DNA from: Pedobacter metabolipauper | GTDB taxonomy: Bacteria > Bacteroidota > Bacteroidia > Sphingobacteriales > Sphingobacteriaceae | DNA: 64,000 nucleotides | NCBI RefSeq assembly: GCF_004362715.1 | Contig: NZ_SNYC01000004.1 | Span: 682,001-746,000 of the forward strand | Direction: 5' to 3' | Shown: positions 15,377-24,972 of the stretch, one piece after another | Position numbering within the stretch: the first letter of the stretch is position 1 | Layout of the letters: each line of letters opens with the position of its first letter | Translations under genes and position numbers: made by a program | The notes under the pieces: generated by a model | Seen by the model: the letters and a program-made list of their open reading frames with translations, nothing else | Told to the model about the DNA's origin: nothing | Database searches by the model: none

Positions 15377-17185
15377 ATGCAAAAAATAAGAAACATAGCT
15401 ATTATAGCACACGTTGACCACGGTAAAACAACGCTGGTTGACAAAATATTACACTCTTGTTCTATCTTCCGTGATAACGAGCAAACAGGTGATTTAATAC
15501 TTGATAATAATGACCTGGAGCGTGAGCGTGGTATTACCATCGTATCAAAAAACGTTTCAGTACAGTATAAAGATGTTAAGATCAACATTATTGATACTCC
15601 TGGTCACGCGGATTTTGGTGGTGAGGTAGAACGCGTATTGAAAATGGCCGATGGTGTACTGTTATTGTGCGATGCTTTTGAAGGTGCTATGCCTCAAACC
15701 CGTTTCGTAACACAAAAAGCACTTGCATTGGGTCTTAAACCAATCGTGGTAGTAAATAAAGTGGATAAAGAAAACTGTCGCCCGGAAGAGGTTTATGAGC
15801 AGATCTTCGAATTGTTCTTCAATCTTGAAGCAACGGAAGACCAGTTAGACTTCCCGGTTATTTATGGTTCATCTAAACAAGGGTGGATGAGTACAGACTG
15901 GAAAGTTCCAACAACTGATATCTTCGCATTGTTAGATGCTGTTGTTGCCAACATTCCTCCAGCTCCTGTAAATGATGGTACACTGCAAATGCAGATCACT
16001 TCATTGGATTATTCGTCTTTTGTAGGCCGTATTGCAGTTGGACGTGTTCACCGTGGCAGCATCAAAGAAAACCAACCGGTTACTTTGATCAAACGTGACG
16101 GTAAAATGGTTAAATCAAGAGTAAAAGAATTATATACTTTCGAAGGTTTAGGAAAGATCCGTACCACAGAAGTAAAATCAGGTGATATCTGTGCCGTAGT
16201 TGGTATTGATGGATTTGATATTGGTGATACCATTGCTGATTTTGATGCTCCGGAACAACTGCCGGTAATCAAAATTGATGAGCCTACCATGAACATGCTT
16301 TTCACCATTAACAACTCACCTTTCTTTGGTAAAGAAGGTAAATTTGTTACTTCTCAGCGTATTAAAGAGCGTTTATATAAAGAGATGGAGAAAAACTTAG
16401 CCCTTAAAGTGGTTGAGACCGAATCTCCTGATGCGTATTTGGTATATGGAAGGGGTATTCTGCATTTATCCGTATTGATCGAGACCATGCGTCGTGAAGG
16501 ATACGAGATCCAGGTAGGTCAGCCACAGGTTATCGTTAAAGAAATTGACGGTAAAAAATGTGAGCCAATTGAAACATTGATCGTAGATGTACCGGGTGAA
16601 GTGGCAGGTAAAGTAATTGAATTGGTAACTCAGCGTAAAGGTGAATTGTTAATTATGGAGCCTAAAGGTGATCTTCAGCATCTGGAGTTTGAAATTCCAG
16701 CCCGCGGTATCATCGGACTAAGAAATAACGTGTTAACTGCAACAGCAGGAGAGGCCATTATGGCACACCGTTTCAAAGCTTACGAGCCTTGGAAAGGTAC
16801 CATCCCTGGAAGGTTAAACGGAGTTTTGGTTTCTATGGAAAAAGGAAGTACAACCGCATATTCAATCGATAAGCTGCAAGATCGTGGTCGCTTCTTTGTT
16901 GATCCTGGTGTCGATGTTTATGAAGGTCAGATCATGGGTGAGCACATTCGTGATAACGATTTAGTCGTAAACATTGTAAAAGGAAAAGCATTAACGAATA
17001 TGCGTGCATCTGGTACAGATGATAGTAACCGTATCGCTCCTGCTATTAAATTTTCACTGGAAGAGGCTATGGAATACATCCAGGCTGATGAGTACATCGA
17101 AATTACACCGCTAAGCATGCGTTTACGTAAAATCTATTTAACAGAAGCAGAACGTAGAATTAAAGGTAAATCCGGAGGTCAATAA
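15377..17185 (+). CDS. typA: Ribosome-associated GTPase TypA/BipA
   Basis: A 602-residue translational GTPase related to EF-G that binds ribosomes under stress and low temperature and helps 50S assembly. The G1 motif AHVDHGKTTL is at residues 10-19, RGITI and DTPGHADFGGEVER follow, and NKVDKE is the G4 motif. The C-terminal half carries the BipA-specific end, including RGIIGLRNN, GVLVSMEKGSTTAYS and DDSNRIAPAIKFSLEEAMEYI. Length and start are normal for the family. A gap of 176 bases separates it from the leftward neighbours, and a strong terminator follows. Confidence 0.97.
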   Translation: MQKIRNIAIIAHVDHGKTTLVDKILHSCSIFRDNEQTGDLILDNNDLERERGITIVSKNVSVQYKDVKINIIDTPGHADFGGEVERVLKMADGVLLLCDAFEGAMPQTRFVTQKALALGLKPIVVVNKVDKENCRPEEVYEQIFELFFNLEATEDQLDFPVIYGSSKQGWMSTDWKVPTTDIFALLDAVVANIPPAPVNDGTLQMQITSLDYSSFVGRIAVGRVHRGSIKENQPVTLIKRDGKMVKSRVKELYTFEGLGKIRTTEVKSGDICAVVGIDGFDIGDTIADFDAPEQLPVIKIDEPTMNMLFTINNSPFFGKEGKFVTSQRIKERLYKEMEKNLALKVVETESPDAYLVYGRGILHLSVLIETMRREGYEIQVGQPQVIVKEIDGKKCEPIETLIVDVPGEVAGKVIELVTQRKGELLIMEPKGDLQHLEFEIPARGIIGLRNNVLTATAGEAIMAHRFKAYEPWKGTIPGRLNGVLVSMEKGSTTAYSIDKLQDRGRFFVDPGVDVYEGQIMGEHIRDNDLVVNIVKGKALTNMRASGTDDSNRIAPAIKFSLEEAMEYIQADEYIEITPLSMRLRKIYLTEAERRIKGKSGGQ

Positions 17186-17246
17186 TCTTCGCATTATTTA
17201 TCTTTAAGAAAGCTTTTGAATGCATTCTTTAAAGAACGCCTATATG

Positions 17247-17280
17247 AAAAGGCCTGTAAACTTAGTTTGCAGGCCTTTTT
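17247..17280 (+). terminator. Intrinsic terminator of typA
   Basis: A 15-bp stem (AAAAGGCCTGTAAAC with GTTTGCAGGCCTTTT, one G-T wobble) with a three-base TTA loop, followed by T residues. It sits 61 bases after the typA stop. Confidence 0.92.
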
Positions 17281-17358
17281 CTATTTGTACGTCATAACTT
17301 ATGGGGGATCTTAACCGGCATCCTTTTTTTCTTAGCTTTGGGTTTAATCGGAATACAA

Positions 17359-18075
17359 ATGGAATCAATACAAGGAAAAACTGCAATCATAACAGGGGCT
17401 GGAAAAGGAATTGGACGTGCCATAGCCATTGCGCTTGCACAAGAAGGTGTAAACATTGGTTTGCTGGCCAGAACAGCTTCAGACCTTCAGAACGTTACTG
17501 AAGAGTTAAAACAATATGGCGTTAAAACAGTTATTGCTGCCGTTGATGTATCTGACATCAATGCCGTAAATGCTGCCGTTGAACAGGTAAAGTCCTCACT
17601 CGGAACAATAGATATTCTAATTAACAATGCTGGAATAGCTTCTTTTGGTTCATTTATGGAACTTGATCCATCAAGATGGGAAGAAATTGTTAAAGTTAAC
17701 CTGTTTGGTGCCTATTACGTAACCCGTGCGGTACTTCCGGAAATGATCGAACGCAAAACCGGAGACATCATTAATATCTCTTCAACCGCAGGCAAAAATG
17801 GTGCAGCAGTAACCAGCGCTTATAGCGCATCTAAATTTGCACTGATTGGAATGTCTGAATCATTGATGCAGGAAGTGCGCAAACACAACATTCGGGTGAG
17901 TACCTTGTTGCCAAGTACAGTTGGAACAGATATGGCGAAAGATTTAAAGTTAACAGATGGCAACCCGGACCGGGTTATGCAGCCAGAAGATTTTGCCGAA
18001 CTGATCGTTGCTCAATTAAAGTTAAACCGACGGGTGTTTCTTAAAGAAGCAGGCCTTTGGTCTACTAATCCATAA
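17359..18075 (+). CDS. Short-chain dehydrogenase/reductase (FabG-like)
   Basis: A 238-residue classical SDR. The cofactor loop [12 protein letters not shown] lies near residue 11, NNAG at about residue 84, the catalytic Ser in [11 protein letters not shown], and YSASKFAL gives Tyr and Lys. The upstream frame opens at a TTG at 17338; I take the ATG at 17359 because it gives the usual short N-terminus. Acidic residues that would exclude NADPH are not obvious, so either cofactor is possible. Its substrate is unknown; it resembles 3-ketoacyl-ACP reductase but lies apart from fatty-acid genes. An extragenic palindrome follows the stop. Confidence 0.9.
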   Translation: MESIQGKTAIITGAGKGIGRAIAIALAQEGVNIGLLARTASDLQNVTEELKQYGVKTVIAAVDVSDINAVNAAVEQVKSSLGTIDILINNAGIASFGSFMELDPSRWEEIVKVNLFGAYYVTRAVLPEMIERKTGDIINISSTAGKNGAAVTSAYSASKFALIGMSESLMQEVRKHNIRVSTLLPSTVGTDMAKDLKLTDGNPDRVMQPEDFAELIVAQLKLNRRVFLKEAGLWSTNP

Positions 18076-18081
18076 GAGATA

Positions 18082-18144
18082 AATTTACGTCATCCCAACT
18101 TCTTTAAAGAAATACTTCTGAATGGATTCAGGATGACGTAAATT
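18082..18144. repeat. Extragenic palindrome / bidirectional terminator
   Basis: The 14-base arms AATTTACGTCATCC (18082-18095) and GGATGACGTAAATT (18131-18144) are exact complements. The interior contains further foldable pieces, TTCTTTAAAGAA and CTGAATGGATTCAG. It lies between two convergent genes. The core GTCATCC...GGATGAC resembles extragenic palindromic repeats found in several genomes. Confidence 0.75.
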
Positions 18145-18158
18145 AATGTTCTTCATGA

Positions 18159-18722
18159 TCAGGCATGCTGCCCATCATGAACACCTTCGGCAAATTCTTC
18201 AACAATTTTGTCGTTAAATGCCGGAAGGTCATCCGGACTGCGGCTCGTTACCAGACCCTGGTCTACAACCACTTCTTCATCTACCCAGTTTACACCTGCA
18301 TTAACCAGGTCAATCTTTATCGTTTTGGTAGAGGTCATCGTTCTTCCTTCAACCACTTCAGCGGTGATCAAAACCTGCGGCCCATGGCAAATTGCAGCCA
18401 CAGGCTTTCCAGCTTCAAAGAAAGCTTTTACAAAGGCAATGGCATCCTCATTTTTTCTTAATGCATCCGGATTCAGAACGCCTCCGGGTATCAGCAGGCC
18501 ATTATAATCATCTGCATTCGCTTCATTCAGTGTTTTGTCTACATCTACAGTTATAGTCCATTCATGATCTCCTTTCATAGCCTGGATCTTTCCTGCCTTT
18601 GAAGATATAATATGAACAATAGCGCCTTCTTCCAATAATCTTTGAACAGGGCTTGTTAACTCTGACTCTTCAAAACCACTCTCTGATAATACCGCAATGC
18701 TGCGGTTATTTAATTGTCCCAT
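18159..18722 (-). CDS. DJ-1/PfpI family protein (general stress protein 18 type)
   Basis: A 187-residue PfpI-like protein of the DJ-1/ThiJ/PfpI superfamily, named in some genomes as a protease or glyoxalase-type deglycase. The nucleophile Cys lies in AAICHGPQVLI near residue 114, followed by His. GLLIPGGVLNPDALR near residue 74 supplies the Glu or Asp region and the Gly-rich turn. No signal peptide is seen. The role is likely protection against stress or carbonyl damage. It is convergent with the SDR gene. Confidence 0.9.
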   Translation of the reverse strand: MGQLNNRSIAVLSESGFEESELTSPVQRLLEEGAIVHIISSKAGKIQAMKGDHEWTITVDVDKTLNEANADDYNGLLIPGGVLNPDALRKNEDAIAFVKAFFEAGKPVAAICHGPQVLITAEVVEGRTMTSTKTIKIDLVNAGVNWVDEEVVVDQGLVTSRSPDDLPAFNDKIVEEFAEGVHDGQHA

Positions 18723-18838
18723 AAGATTAAAATTTAGGATTTAACCAATAATATATGCTGTGCATGGATGATGCACATGAATTACTACATCCCTGGGGAA
18801 ATATTGTTTAGAAAAATTTGTAAAAATAGCCTGATAAC

Positions 18839-19588
18839 CTAATCATTTGTTCTCCGGTGCCGGATGAAATATTGTGCCAGGTTTATGGCAATAAAGACGT
18901 GATTGATCAGGTTGGGGACCAGCCCATAATATTTTGTAAAAATGCGGAACCGCTCTTTTAAAGATGCCAGTTGTTTTTTCTTTGAAATGCCGCCAACCAG
19001 GTATTTAGCTACATATCGGTGTGTATTTACAATGCTTGATGCAGTTTTGGCAATTTTAATGATCCAGTCAATATCAGCACTGTATTTGTAGCTGATGTCG
19101 AAAGGTTTAGCAAGGCTGCGCTTTACATAGATGGCCTGGTGACTGATGTTCATCCCATATCTAAAACTTCTCCAGTTAAAGATTTCCGGAGCACAATGTC
19201 TCCGCTGCCCAAGGCTTTTCCATTCCGAATCAAACATCTCCGTCTCACCATAGTAAATATCTGCCGAATTTGCCGTGTCAAATACATCACTTACCGTTTC
19301 CGCGTCATACAATTCATCGCCAGAATTCATAAACAACACATATTCACCTGTCGCCAATGCAAGCCCCTTGTTCATGGCATCATAAATTCCTTTGTCAGGC
19401 TCAGAAACAAGCTTTGCAAATTTCCCCCTGTAAAGTTCAATCCGCTCTAAAGTTCCGTCTTTTGAGGCGCCATCAATAATGATATACTCCAAATTCGGAT
19501 AGCTTTGGCCCAGAACAGAAAGCATAGTGCGCTCAATATCCTTAACGTTATTGTAAACAATAGTGATGACACTTAACTTTGGCTGCAT
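18839..19588 (-). CDS. GT2 family glycosyltransferase
   Basis: A GT-A-fold family 2 glycosyltransferase of about 249 residues that transfers a sugar from a nucleotide donor, probably at the cytosolic face of the membrane. The N-terminal motif KLSVITIVYNN is typical, SDGTLERIE-like ASKDGTLERI follows, and the metal-binding DXD-type region is FMNSGDELYD near residue 95. The frame could start upstream at a TTG at 19618, overlapping the neighbour by 20 bases, but the ATG at 19588 is preferred. The C-terminal FIAINLAQYFIRHRRTND is amphipathic and may touch the membrane. Confidence 0.9.
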   Translation of the reverse strand: MQPKLSVITIVYNNVKDIERTMLSVLGQSYPNLEYIIIDGASKDGTLERIELYRGKFAKLVSEPDKGIYDAMNKGLALATGEYVLFMNSGDELYDAETVSDVFDTANSADIYYGETEMFDSEWKSLGQRRHCAPEIFNWRSFRYGMNISHQAIYVKRSLAKPFDISYKYSADIDWIIKIAKTASSIVNTHRYVAKYLVGGISKKKQLASLKERFRIFTKYYGLVPNLINHVFIAINLAQYFIRHRRTND

Positions 19589-19598
19589 AGGGTTTTGA

Positions 19599-20870
19599 TC
19601 AGCGGGGTTGTAAATCAATCAGTGATTGATACAATAATAAGTGTTTTTCTGCAATAACGCGTTCAGAGAATTGAGTTAATATGGTCCTTCTCGCTTCTTT
19701 TTGAATCTCCGGGCCATTTTCTTCATGGTATAGCCATTCTATTCCAGTAGCAAGATCCTCAGACGATTCATATTCTGCCAGGTACCCATTCTCCAGATGC
19801 TTCACCATATCAGGAATCCCACCTGTTTTAAAGGCCACTACGGGCGTGGCACAGGACAAGCTCTCCATCACTGTGTTTGGAAGATTATCTTCCAGCGAGG
19901 GCGTTATAAATACGTCTGCTGCAGAGTAGCATTTGGCCAGATGCTCATCATTATTGACCGTACCTAGAAAGGTGGTCTTAAATGGAAACTCGGGCATCTC
20001 TGTATTGTCTTTGTTCCCAAAAATAACCAGTTCAATATTTTCCTTCACAATTCCAGGTCTTGCAGCCAGGTCATTTAAGGCCTCGATCAGGTAAGAGGTT
20101 CCTTTATGCTTGTCATTTTTAGAGGGCATAAAGCCACTCATTAATACAAATTTATCCGGATTGATCTTTAAGATCTTCTTGGCCTCTGACTTTACATACG
20201 GTTTAAAGATCTCTGTTTCTATCGTATTCGGGATTACAGTTACTTCTCTAAAGCCCATCAGGCTGCTCAGCTTTACAGAAGAAGCCATCCATCTGCTCGG
20301 TGCTACAATGTGACAGTTCAGTTCATTGTACGCCTTCTTTTTCCTCAGCCAGGTTTGATGAGAAATGTCATCCTTGCCGCTAAGCTTTAACAAAGGGCAA
20401 AACCCGCATTCCTTATGGTAGTTTTCACAAGAATACCTGACATGGCAACCTCCGGTAAAAGCATTGCTGTCATGAAAGGTCCAGACAATTGGTTTTTCCA
20501 GCTCATCCAGCTCGGCAAGAAATTTTGGAGAAAGAAACCCATGGTTAATCCAGTGCAGGTGGATTACATCTGCATCCTTCAATGCAGGATGGTTAACCAC
20601 CGAACTGCCAAACCATTGCAATGAAAAAGGGGTTTTAACAGCCTTTGACGCAGCTTTGGATAAATAGCGTTCTGCTAAAATATGAATAATGGCCCTGGCT
20701 TTTTGAAAGGGATTTTTACTGAAAGTTCCGGTTTTACTGCTTTCCTTAAACTGAAAGTATACCATCACACTGGAATCTGCTCCGTTTGCATTTAATGCAT
20801 CGTTTAGCCGTAAACAAGCCCTTCCGGCACCACCATTACCTTCGTATGTATTTAAGTGTACAATTTTCAA
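19599..20870 (-). CDS. GT4 family (GT-B fold) glycosyltransferase
   Basis: A 423-residue family 4 glycosyltransferase of the retaining GT-B class. The N-terminal MKIVHLNTYEGNGGAGRACL carries the GGAGR donor-phosphate loop. The C-terminal region holds DVFITPSLEDNLPNTVMESL, the E-x7-E signature, and VVAFKTGGIPDMV. A Cys-rich stretch CENYHKECGFCPLL near residue 147 is seen in a subgroup of these enzymes. It is 10 bases upstream of the GT2 gene in the same leftward operon, probably making one polysaccharide repeat. Confidence 0.92.
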   Translation of the reverse strand: MKIVHLNTYEGNGGAGRACLRLNDALNANGADSSVMVYFQFKESSKTGTFSKNPFQKARAIIHILAERYLSKAASKAVKTPFSLQWFGSSVVNHPALKDADVIHLHWINHGFLSPKFLAELDELEKPIVWTFHDSNAFTGGCHVRYSCENYHKECGFCPLLKLSGKDDISHQTWLRKKKAYNELNCHIVAPSRWMASSVKLSSLMGFREVTVIPNTIETEIFKPYVKSEAKKILKINPDKFVLMSGFMPSKNDKHKGTSYLIEALNDLAARPGIVKENIELVIFGNKDNTEMPEFPFKTTFLGTVNNDEHLAKCYSAADVFITPSLEDNLPNTVMESLSCATPVVAFKTGGIPDMVKHLENGYLAEYESSEDLATGIEWLYHEENGPEIQKEARRTILTQFSERVIAEKHLLLYQSLIDLQPR

Positions 20871-21031
20871 CAGATCAAACTTAGATAAAATAATCGTTAC
20901 AGGCTTCTTCCAATTTTTTAACGGATTAACAGGCGAAAATTACATAATATTTTAACCTTTATTAAAAGTCTTGTGTATTTTCGCTTTCATCAAACCAGCA
21001 ACAGCTAAAACCGCTTACCATTAACCACCAC

Positions 21032-24000
21032 ATGATGAAAAAAGTATTTTATGCAATCACTGCAGCACTGTTACTTAGCTCAACAGTGACATTCGCTCAA
21101 AATGAAACTTATTTTGCCGCCTACCCAGCATTAACGCCAGATGGGCAGACTGTAGTATTTAGTTTTGAAGGAGACTTGTGGAAAGTTCCTGCAAAAGGGG
21201 GTGAAGCAAACCGGATCACAGCGATGCCGGGCGACGAGATCAATCCCAAAGTTTCACCAGACGGAAAGTGGCTTGCCTTTTCTTCCAACCAGTTTGGTAA
21301 CTATGATGTCTACATTTTACCCTTAGCAGGTGGTACAGTTCGCCAGTTAACATTTAACGATGCAGCAGATGAAGTTGACAACTGGAGCTGGGATTCTAAA
21401 ACGATCTACTTTACTTCAGGGCGCTATAATATGTACAGTGCTTATAAAGTGGGAGTAAATGGGGGCACAGCAGTCCGTCTGTTCGAAAACTACTTCAATA
21501 CCGCTCATAATATTGCAGAAGCACCTAATGGGGAACTCTTCTTTAATGATACCTGGGAGAGCAAGAATTTCGCAGCACGTAAGCGATATAAAGGAGCCTT
21601 TAATCCGGACATTCAATCTTATAATCCGAAAACTAAAGCATATAAACAATACACCGATTATAAAGGAAAAGACTTTTGGGCAAGTATAGATAAAAGTGGA
21701 AATATCTTCTTTGCTTCTGATGAAGGTAATGATGAATTTAACCTGTATACCTTCACCGCAGGTAAAAAGACGCGTTTAACAAACTTTGAGACATCAGTAA
21801 AACGTCCTGTCGTTGCGGCATCAGGAAATAGAATAGTATTTGAAAAAGATTATCAACTTTATCTATATGATGTAGCTTCTAAGAAAAGCGAAAAGATAAA
21901 CATCGGCATTCTACGCAATAGCATCCTGGAAAAAGAACAGGAATTTGATATCAGGGGAACAATAACGGCATTCGATCTGTCTCCCGATGGAAAAAAGCTG
22001 GCCTTTATTTCCAGAGGTGAACTTTTTGTTAGCGATGCAGAAGGAAAGTTTATCAGCAGGATTGAACGGGCTTCTGATCAAAATGCACCTTCAGAGCGCG
22101 CAATGGAAGTGAAATGGCTTTCAGATAACCGTACCTTATTGTTTAACCAAACCTATAAAGGCTACCAAAACTGGTTCAGTATTGCTGCAGATGGGAAAGG
22201 AAGCAGTAAACAGCTTACTAAAGATAACAGCAACAACAGGGACATCTCATTTAATAAAGCACGTACACAAGCCGTTTATTTAAGCGGCAGGGATGAAGTG
22301 AGGCTATTGGACCTAAAATCACTCGAAAGTAAGACCGTTGTAAAAGATGAGATCTGGGCATTCCAGAATTCATCTCCATCATTTTCACCTAATGGTGAAT
22401 ATGTATTGTTTACGGCCATCCGTAATTTTGAACAGGATATTTTTGTCCACCACATTAAAAATAATACAACGCTTAATTTAACCAATACAGGCGTAACAGA
22501 AGCTGCCCCTGCATGGTCTCCGGATGGAAAATATATTTTCTTTACCAGTCTGCGTACCAAACCTTCTTATCCTTTTGGAATGGAAAATGGCCATGTTTAT
22601 AGAATGGCTTTGGATGAGTACGATCAGCCATACCGCAGTGATAAGTTCGATGAACTTTTTGAAGACAAGAAAAAAGACGCTCCTGAGATCAGTAAAACAG
22701 AAAAAAAGGCCAGCCCTGCGCCTAAAACTGAGGTTAAAACAGCGAAAGCCTCAGATGCCATTGAGATCAATACGCAAAACATTATGGACCGTGTTGAGCT
22801 GATCAGTCCGGCATTTGGTACCCAGCAAGGTTCAGAGATCTTTGTTAAAGGAGATAAAACCTATGTTTTCTTTGGCTCAAATCACGAAGGCGGTGCTCCG
22901 TCAATCTACCGGATCATTATCGAACCGTTTGAAAATAATAAAACAGAAAAAGTATCCGACGGTGGTGATGCGGCTATGGTAGAAGCCGGCGGTAAATTTT
23001 ATGCACTGGTACGTGGTGTGATCAATAAATACAACATTGACATGAATAAACTGGACCGCCTGGAAATGAGCTATAAGTTTAACCGCAACCTGAGCAAAGA
23101 GTTTAATCAAATGTTCTATGAGACCTGGGCCGGACTGGAAGAAAACTTCTACGATGAAAACTTCCATGGTCTGGATTGGTTAAAAATGCAGCAGCGCTAT
23201 GCCGCCTACCTGCCCTATGTAAATAACCGGACAGATCTGAGGATCCTTTTAAATGATATGCTCGGCGAATTAAATTCTTCACACCTTGGCTTTAACAGTG
23301 CCGGAGCAGAAGAACGTAAAACATTAAACTACGTAACCAATGAAACCGGAATTATCTTTTCCGATGACAATCCGTTCAAGGTGGCACGTGTTGTTGATAA
23401 AAGCAATGGCAGACATAAAGACGTAAACGTAAGGCCTGGCGACGTAATAACGGCCATTAACGGAATTCGTGTTGATGAAAATACAGATCGTGATTATTAC
23501 TTTACAAAGCCATCTATTGATCAGGAAACTCTGCTTACCCTAACCCGTGATGGTAAATCGGTAACGGCAAAGATTCATCCTCAAAGTTCCGGTGCACTTC
23601 GTGGTAATCTGTACGACGAATGGATCGCCAAAAACAGGGAACGTGTAAAACAACTCGGTAACGATAGAATTGCCTATTCTTACATGAAAAACATGAGTGG
23701 CGGCCAGTTGGAAAGCTTCCTGCTGGATATGGTGGCCCAGGAAAATAATAAAGAAGCCGTAATCCTGGATCTGCGTTACAATACCGGTGGTAACGTGCAC
23801 GATGAAGTGCTGAAGTTCCTTTCTCAAAGACCATATTTGCAGTGGAAGTATCGTGGCGGTAAACTTTCTCCTCAAAGTAATTTTGCCCCGGCAGCCAAAC
23901 CAATTGTACTACTGATCAATGAGCAGTCACTTAGTGATGCAGAGATGACCGCCGCAGGTTTCAAAGAACTAAAACTAGGTAAGATCATTGGAACTGAAAC

Positions 24001-24220
24001 ATACCGCTGGATCATCTTTACTTCCGCAAAAGGACTGGTAGATGGATCTTCTTACCGCCTTCCTTCATGGGGATGTTACACGCTGTCTGGTAAAGACCTG
24101 GAAAAAGAAGGGGTAGCTCCGGATATTTATGTTAAAACCTCTTTCGCAGACAGACTGGAAGACAAAGATCCACAGATAGAGCGCGCCGTTTCAGAAATAT
24201 TAAAAGACTTAAAAAAATAA
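21032..24220 (+). CDS. Tricorn-like protease, S41 family
   Basis: A 1062-residue exported homologue of the Thermoplasma tricorn peptidase, which trims peptides released by larger proteases. A signal peptide ends near TFAQNETY. Residues about 30-600 form two beta-propellers of WD/PD40-like repeats (LTPDGQTVVFSFEGDLW, SPDGKWLAFSS, SPNGEYVLFTA). A Lys-rich linker (KKDAPEISKTEKKASPAPK) precedes the S41 part. Ser750-His751 in NSSHLGF and the nucleophile Ser968 in QSLSDAE align with tricorn Ser745, His746 and Ser965. A PDZ domain lies between (VRPGDVITAINGIRV). It should be periplasmic. Two coupled genes follow on the same strand. Confidence 0.93.
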   Translation: MMKKVFYAITAALLLSSTVTFAQNETYFAAYPALTPDGQTVVFSFEGDLWKVPAKGGEANRITAMPGDEINPKVSPDGKWLAFSSNQFGNYDVYILPLAGGTVRQLTFNDAADEVDNWSWDSKTIYFTSGRYNMYSAYKVGVNGGTAVRLFENYFNTAHNIAEAPNGELFFNDTWESKNFAARKRYKGAFNPDIQSYNPKTKAYKQYTDYKGKDFWASIDKSGNIFFASDEGNDEFNLYTFTAGKKTRLTNFETSVKRPVVAASGNRIVFEKDYQLYLYDVASKKSEKINIGILRNSILEKEQEFDIRGTITAFDLSPDGKKLAFISRGELFVSDAEGKFISRIERASDQNAPSERAMEVKWLSDNRTLLFNQTYKGYQNWFSIAADGKGSSKQLTKDNSNNRDISFNKARTQAVYLSGRDEVRLLDLKSLESKTVVKDEIWAFQNSSPSFSPNGEYVLFTAIRNFEQDIFVHHIKNNTTLNLTNTGVTEAAPAWSPDGKYIFFTSLRTKPSYPFGMENGHVYRMALDEYDQPYRSDKFDELFEDKKKDAPEISKTEKKASPAPKTEVKTAKASDAIEINTQNIMDRVELISPAFGTQQGSEIFVKGDKTYVFFGSNHEGGAPSIYRIIIEPFENNKTEKVSDGGDAAMVEAGGKFYALVRGVINKYNIDMNKLDRLEMSYKFNRNLSKEFNQMFYETWAGLEENFYDENFHGLDWLKMQQRYAAYLPYVNNRTDLRILLNDMLGELNSSHLGFNSAGAEERKTLNYVTNETGIIFSDDNPFKVARVVDKSNGRHKDVNVRPGDVITAINGIRVDENTDRDYYFTKPSIDQETLLTLTRDGKSVTAKIHPQSSGALRGNLYDEWIAKNRERVKQLGNDRIAYSYMKNMSGGQLESFLLDMVAQENNKEAVILDLRYNTGGNVHDEVLKFLSQRPYLQWKYRGGKLSPQSNFAPAAKPIVLLINEQSLSDAEMTAAGFKELKLGKIIGTETYRWIIFTSAKGLVDGSSYRLPSWGCYTLSGKDLEKEGVAPDIYVKTSFADRLEDKDPQIERAVSEILKDLKK

Positions 24221-24221
24221 T

Positions 24222-24971
24222 ATGGATAACCTGTTAACCGACAGACAATTTTGGGTGAATTATTGGGAAAGCAAGACCGGTTTGTCGGTTAATATTCCTG
24301 CAAACTACCTGTTTCATCAGCAGCTTGCAGAAATTATAAATGGTCAGCATGTAAAAACAGCAATTGAACTGGGTGGTTTTCCAGGCTATTATGCGGTTTT
24401 TCTAAAAAAGTATTTTAAGCTTGATGTTACCCTGCTGGATTATTTTGTCCATCAGCCAGTTACCAATTCATTACTCAGCGCAAATCATTTAAAGGAAAGC
24501 GATATCCATATCGTGGAGACAGATTTGTTTAATTATACGCCTGAAACACAATTTGACCTCGTGCTTTCTTGCGGGCTGATCGAACATTTTAACGACACTG
24601 CTGATATCATCAACAGGCACATTGCATTTGTTAAACCCGGAGGAACGCTATTCATTACCCTGCCAAACTTTAAGGCGCTCAATGGTTGGTTTCAAAGGTC
24701 TTTTGATCGGGAAAATTACGATAAGCACAACATCAGCTGCATGGATCCTGAACTGCTGGCATCCATCTGTAAAGAAGCCGGATTAGATGTGATCCAGTCC
24801 CGCTATTTTGGACACTTTAGCATTTGGCTTGAAAATGAAAAACAAAAGCCCGCAGGTGTACGTGCATTCAAAAAAACGGTTTGGCTTGCAGGAAAGCTGT
24901 TCACCAGGATTTTCCCGTTTAACTCCAGGCAATTGTCTCCTTATATTATTTTAGAAGCACGCAAAGCCTGA
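24222..24971 (+). CDS. Class I SAM-dependent methyltransferase
   Basis: A 249-residue methyltransferase with a Rossmann-like SAM site: IELGGFPGYYAVFL near residue 48 is motif I and LVLSCGLIEHF near residue 110 is motif IV-like. PGGTLFITLPNF follows. The gene starts 2 bases after the tricorn stop and ends 1 base before the rhomboid start, so the three form a tight cluster. Its target is unknown; given the nearby polysaccharide genes, a sugar or lipid is plausible. Confidence 0.85.
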   Translation: MDNLLTDRQFWVNYWESKTGLSVNIPANYLFHQQLAEIINGQHVKTAIELGGFPGYYAVFLKKYFKLDVTLLDYFVHQPVTNSLLSANHLKESDIHIVETDLFNYTPETQFDLVLSCGLIEHFNDTADIINRHIAFVKPGGTLFITLPNFKALNGWFQRSFDRENYDKHNISCMDPELLASICKEAGLDVIQSRYFGHFSIWLENEKQKPAGVRAFKKTVWLAGKLFTRIFPFNSRQLSPYIILEARKA

Positions 24972-24972
24972 C

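Noticed and set aside
23535..23903. Leftward frames of 111-122 codons inside the tricorn-like gene
   Set aside because: They lie entirely within a well-supported coding region with recognised catalytic motifs, so they are shadows.
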